From the NCBI GenBank assembly GCA_015068445.1, contig SVKN01000015.1, positions 1 through 40,350 of the forward strand: 40,350 bases of DNA, written 5' to 3'. Source of the DNA: Oscillospiraceae bacterium. Lineage in GTDB: Bacteria > Bacillota > Clostridia > Oscillospirales > Butyricicoccaceae. The notes under the pieces were generated by a model, which was not told the origin of the DNA, did not search any database, and saw only the letters and a list, made by a program, of their open reading frames with translations. Both the position numbers and the translations under genes were made by a program. Shown piece by piece: positions 40,131 through 40,350 of the stretch. The first letter of the stretch is position 1, and each line of letters starts with the position of its first letter.

Positions 40131-40350
40131 ATGATCCTGAAGGAAAAGAAGACTGAAGTTATCGAGAGCAACCGCCTGCACGAGACCGACACCGGCTCGC
40201 CCGAGGTGCAGATCGCCATTCTGACGGCCCGCATCAACGAGCTGAACGAGCATCTGAAGGTCCACAAGAAGGATAACCACTCCAGAAGAGGCCTTCTGAA
40301 GATGGTCGGTAAGCGCCGCAAGCTGCTGGTTTATCTGCAGAACAACGACA
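40131..40350 (+). CDS. rpsO: 30S ribosomal protein S15 (C-terminus beyond window)
   Basis: The first 73 residues of S15: start [34 protein letters not shown], then [47 protein letters not shown] and the 16S-binding LLxxVGxRRKLL motifs are exact family signatures. S15 binds 16S helices 20-22 early in small-subunit assembly. CGGAGG lies upstream. About 15 residues are missing past the right edge. The ~105-nt leader is long enough for the S15-binding autoregulatory structures found in many bacteria. Confidence 0.97.
   Translation, partial: MILKEKKTEVIESNRLHETDTGSPEVQIAILTARINELNEHLKVHKKDNHSRRGLLKMVGKRRKLLVYLQNND

Noticed and set aside
40038-40321. Minus-strand open frames at the right end
   Set aside because: They are antisense to rpsO, whose protein sequence is unmistakable.
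1-40350. CRISPR arrays, tRNA genes, prophage or transposase genes
   Set aside because: No regularly spaced repeats, cloverleaf sequences, integrase, capsid or DDE transposase motifs were seen on either strand.

Overview
The window reads as chromosome from a high-GC, low-complexity-envelope Gram-positive anaerobe, most likely a gut clostridium (Oscillospiraceae-like). The signs are AGGAGG-type ribosome sites, sigma-A promoters with 17-18 bp spacers, an RNase P RNA, and DegV, DUF1858, TrmK, RqcH and VanZ family genes. The genus is not identifiable from the sequence alone. Most genes have strong GC bias at third positions. Two patches are visibly poorer in GC (about 4.63-7.64 kb and 13.45-13.98 kb) and look acquired.

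Left part (1-9.7 kb): a truncated secreted FMN-binding/GLUG/FIVAR protein behind two iron-box-like palindromes and an attenuator-like hairpin; two tandem paralogous MFS transporters; a compact three-gene accessory module (AAA+ CbbX/SpoVK-type ATPase, coiled-coil protein with a J-domain-like segment, HIRAN protein) with overlapping genes; a LysR regulator whose promoter lies inside an inverted repeat; and a DegV lipid-binding protein.

Middle (9.8-24.5 kb): an YtrA-type GntR regulator with an ABC exporter; a VanZ gene bracketed by palindromic repeat sequence; a D-aminoacylase/M19 dipeptidase pair; metK; a cysteine-synthase-like PLP enzyme divergent from serC-serA-DUF1015, with overlapping -10 elements; a 3-hydroxyacyl-CoA dehydrogenase; and a small papain-like cysteine peptidase.

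Right (24.5-40.35 kb): a long leftward transcription unit of murD and four consecutive M42 metallopeptidases, followed by a methionine-gamma-lyase-like enzyme and glutaminase; divergent rnpB; an M20 carbamoylase/allantoate-hydrolase-like enzyme; DUF1858 protein; a 250-bp hairpin array flanked by direct repeats of a terminator stem; trmK-rqcH; a malic enzyme with a tandem-duplicated peroxiredoxin-like protein; a small membrane protein; and the start of rpsO.

Metabolically the window leans toward peptide and amino-acid use: four M42 peptidases, dipeptidase, D-aminoacylase, carbamoylase, glutaminase, C-S lyase, malic enzyme and 3-hydroxyacyl-CoA dehydrogenase. The best candidates for something undescribed are the AAA+/J-like/HIRAN module, the structured hairpin repeat family (24.46 kb and 34.51 kb), the four-fold M42 array and the double peroxiredoxin-like protein.
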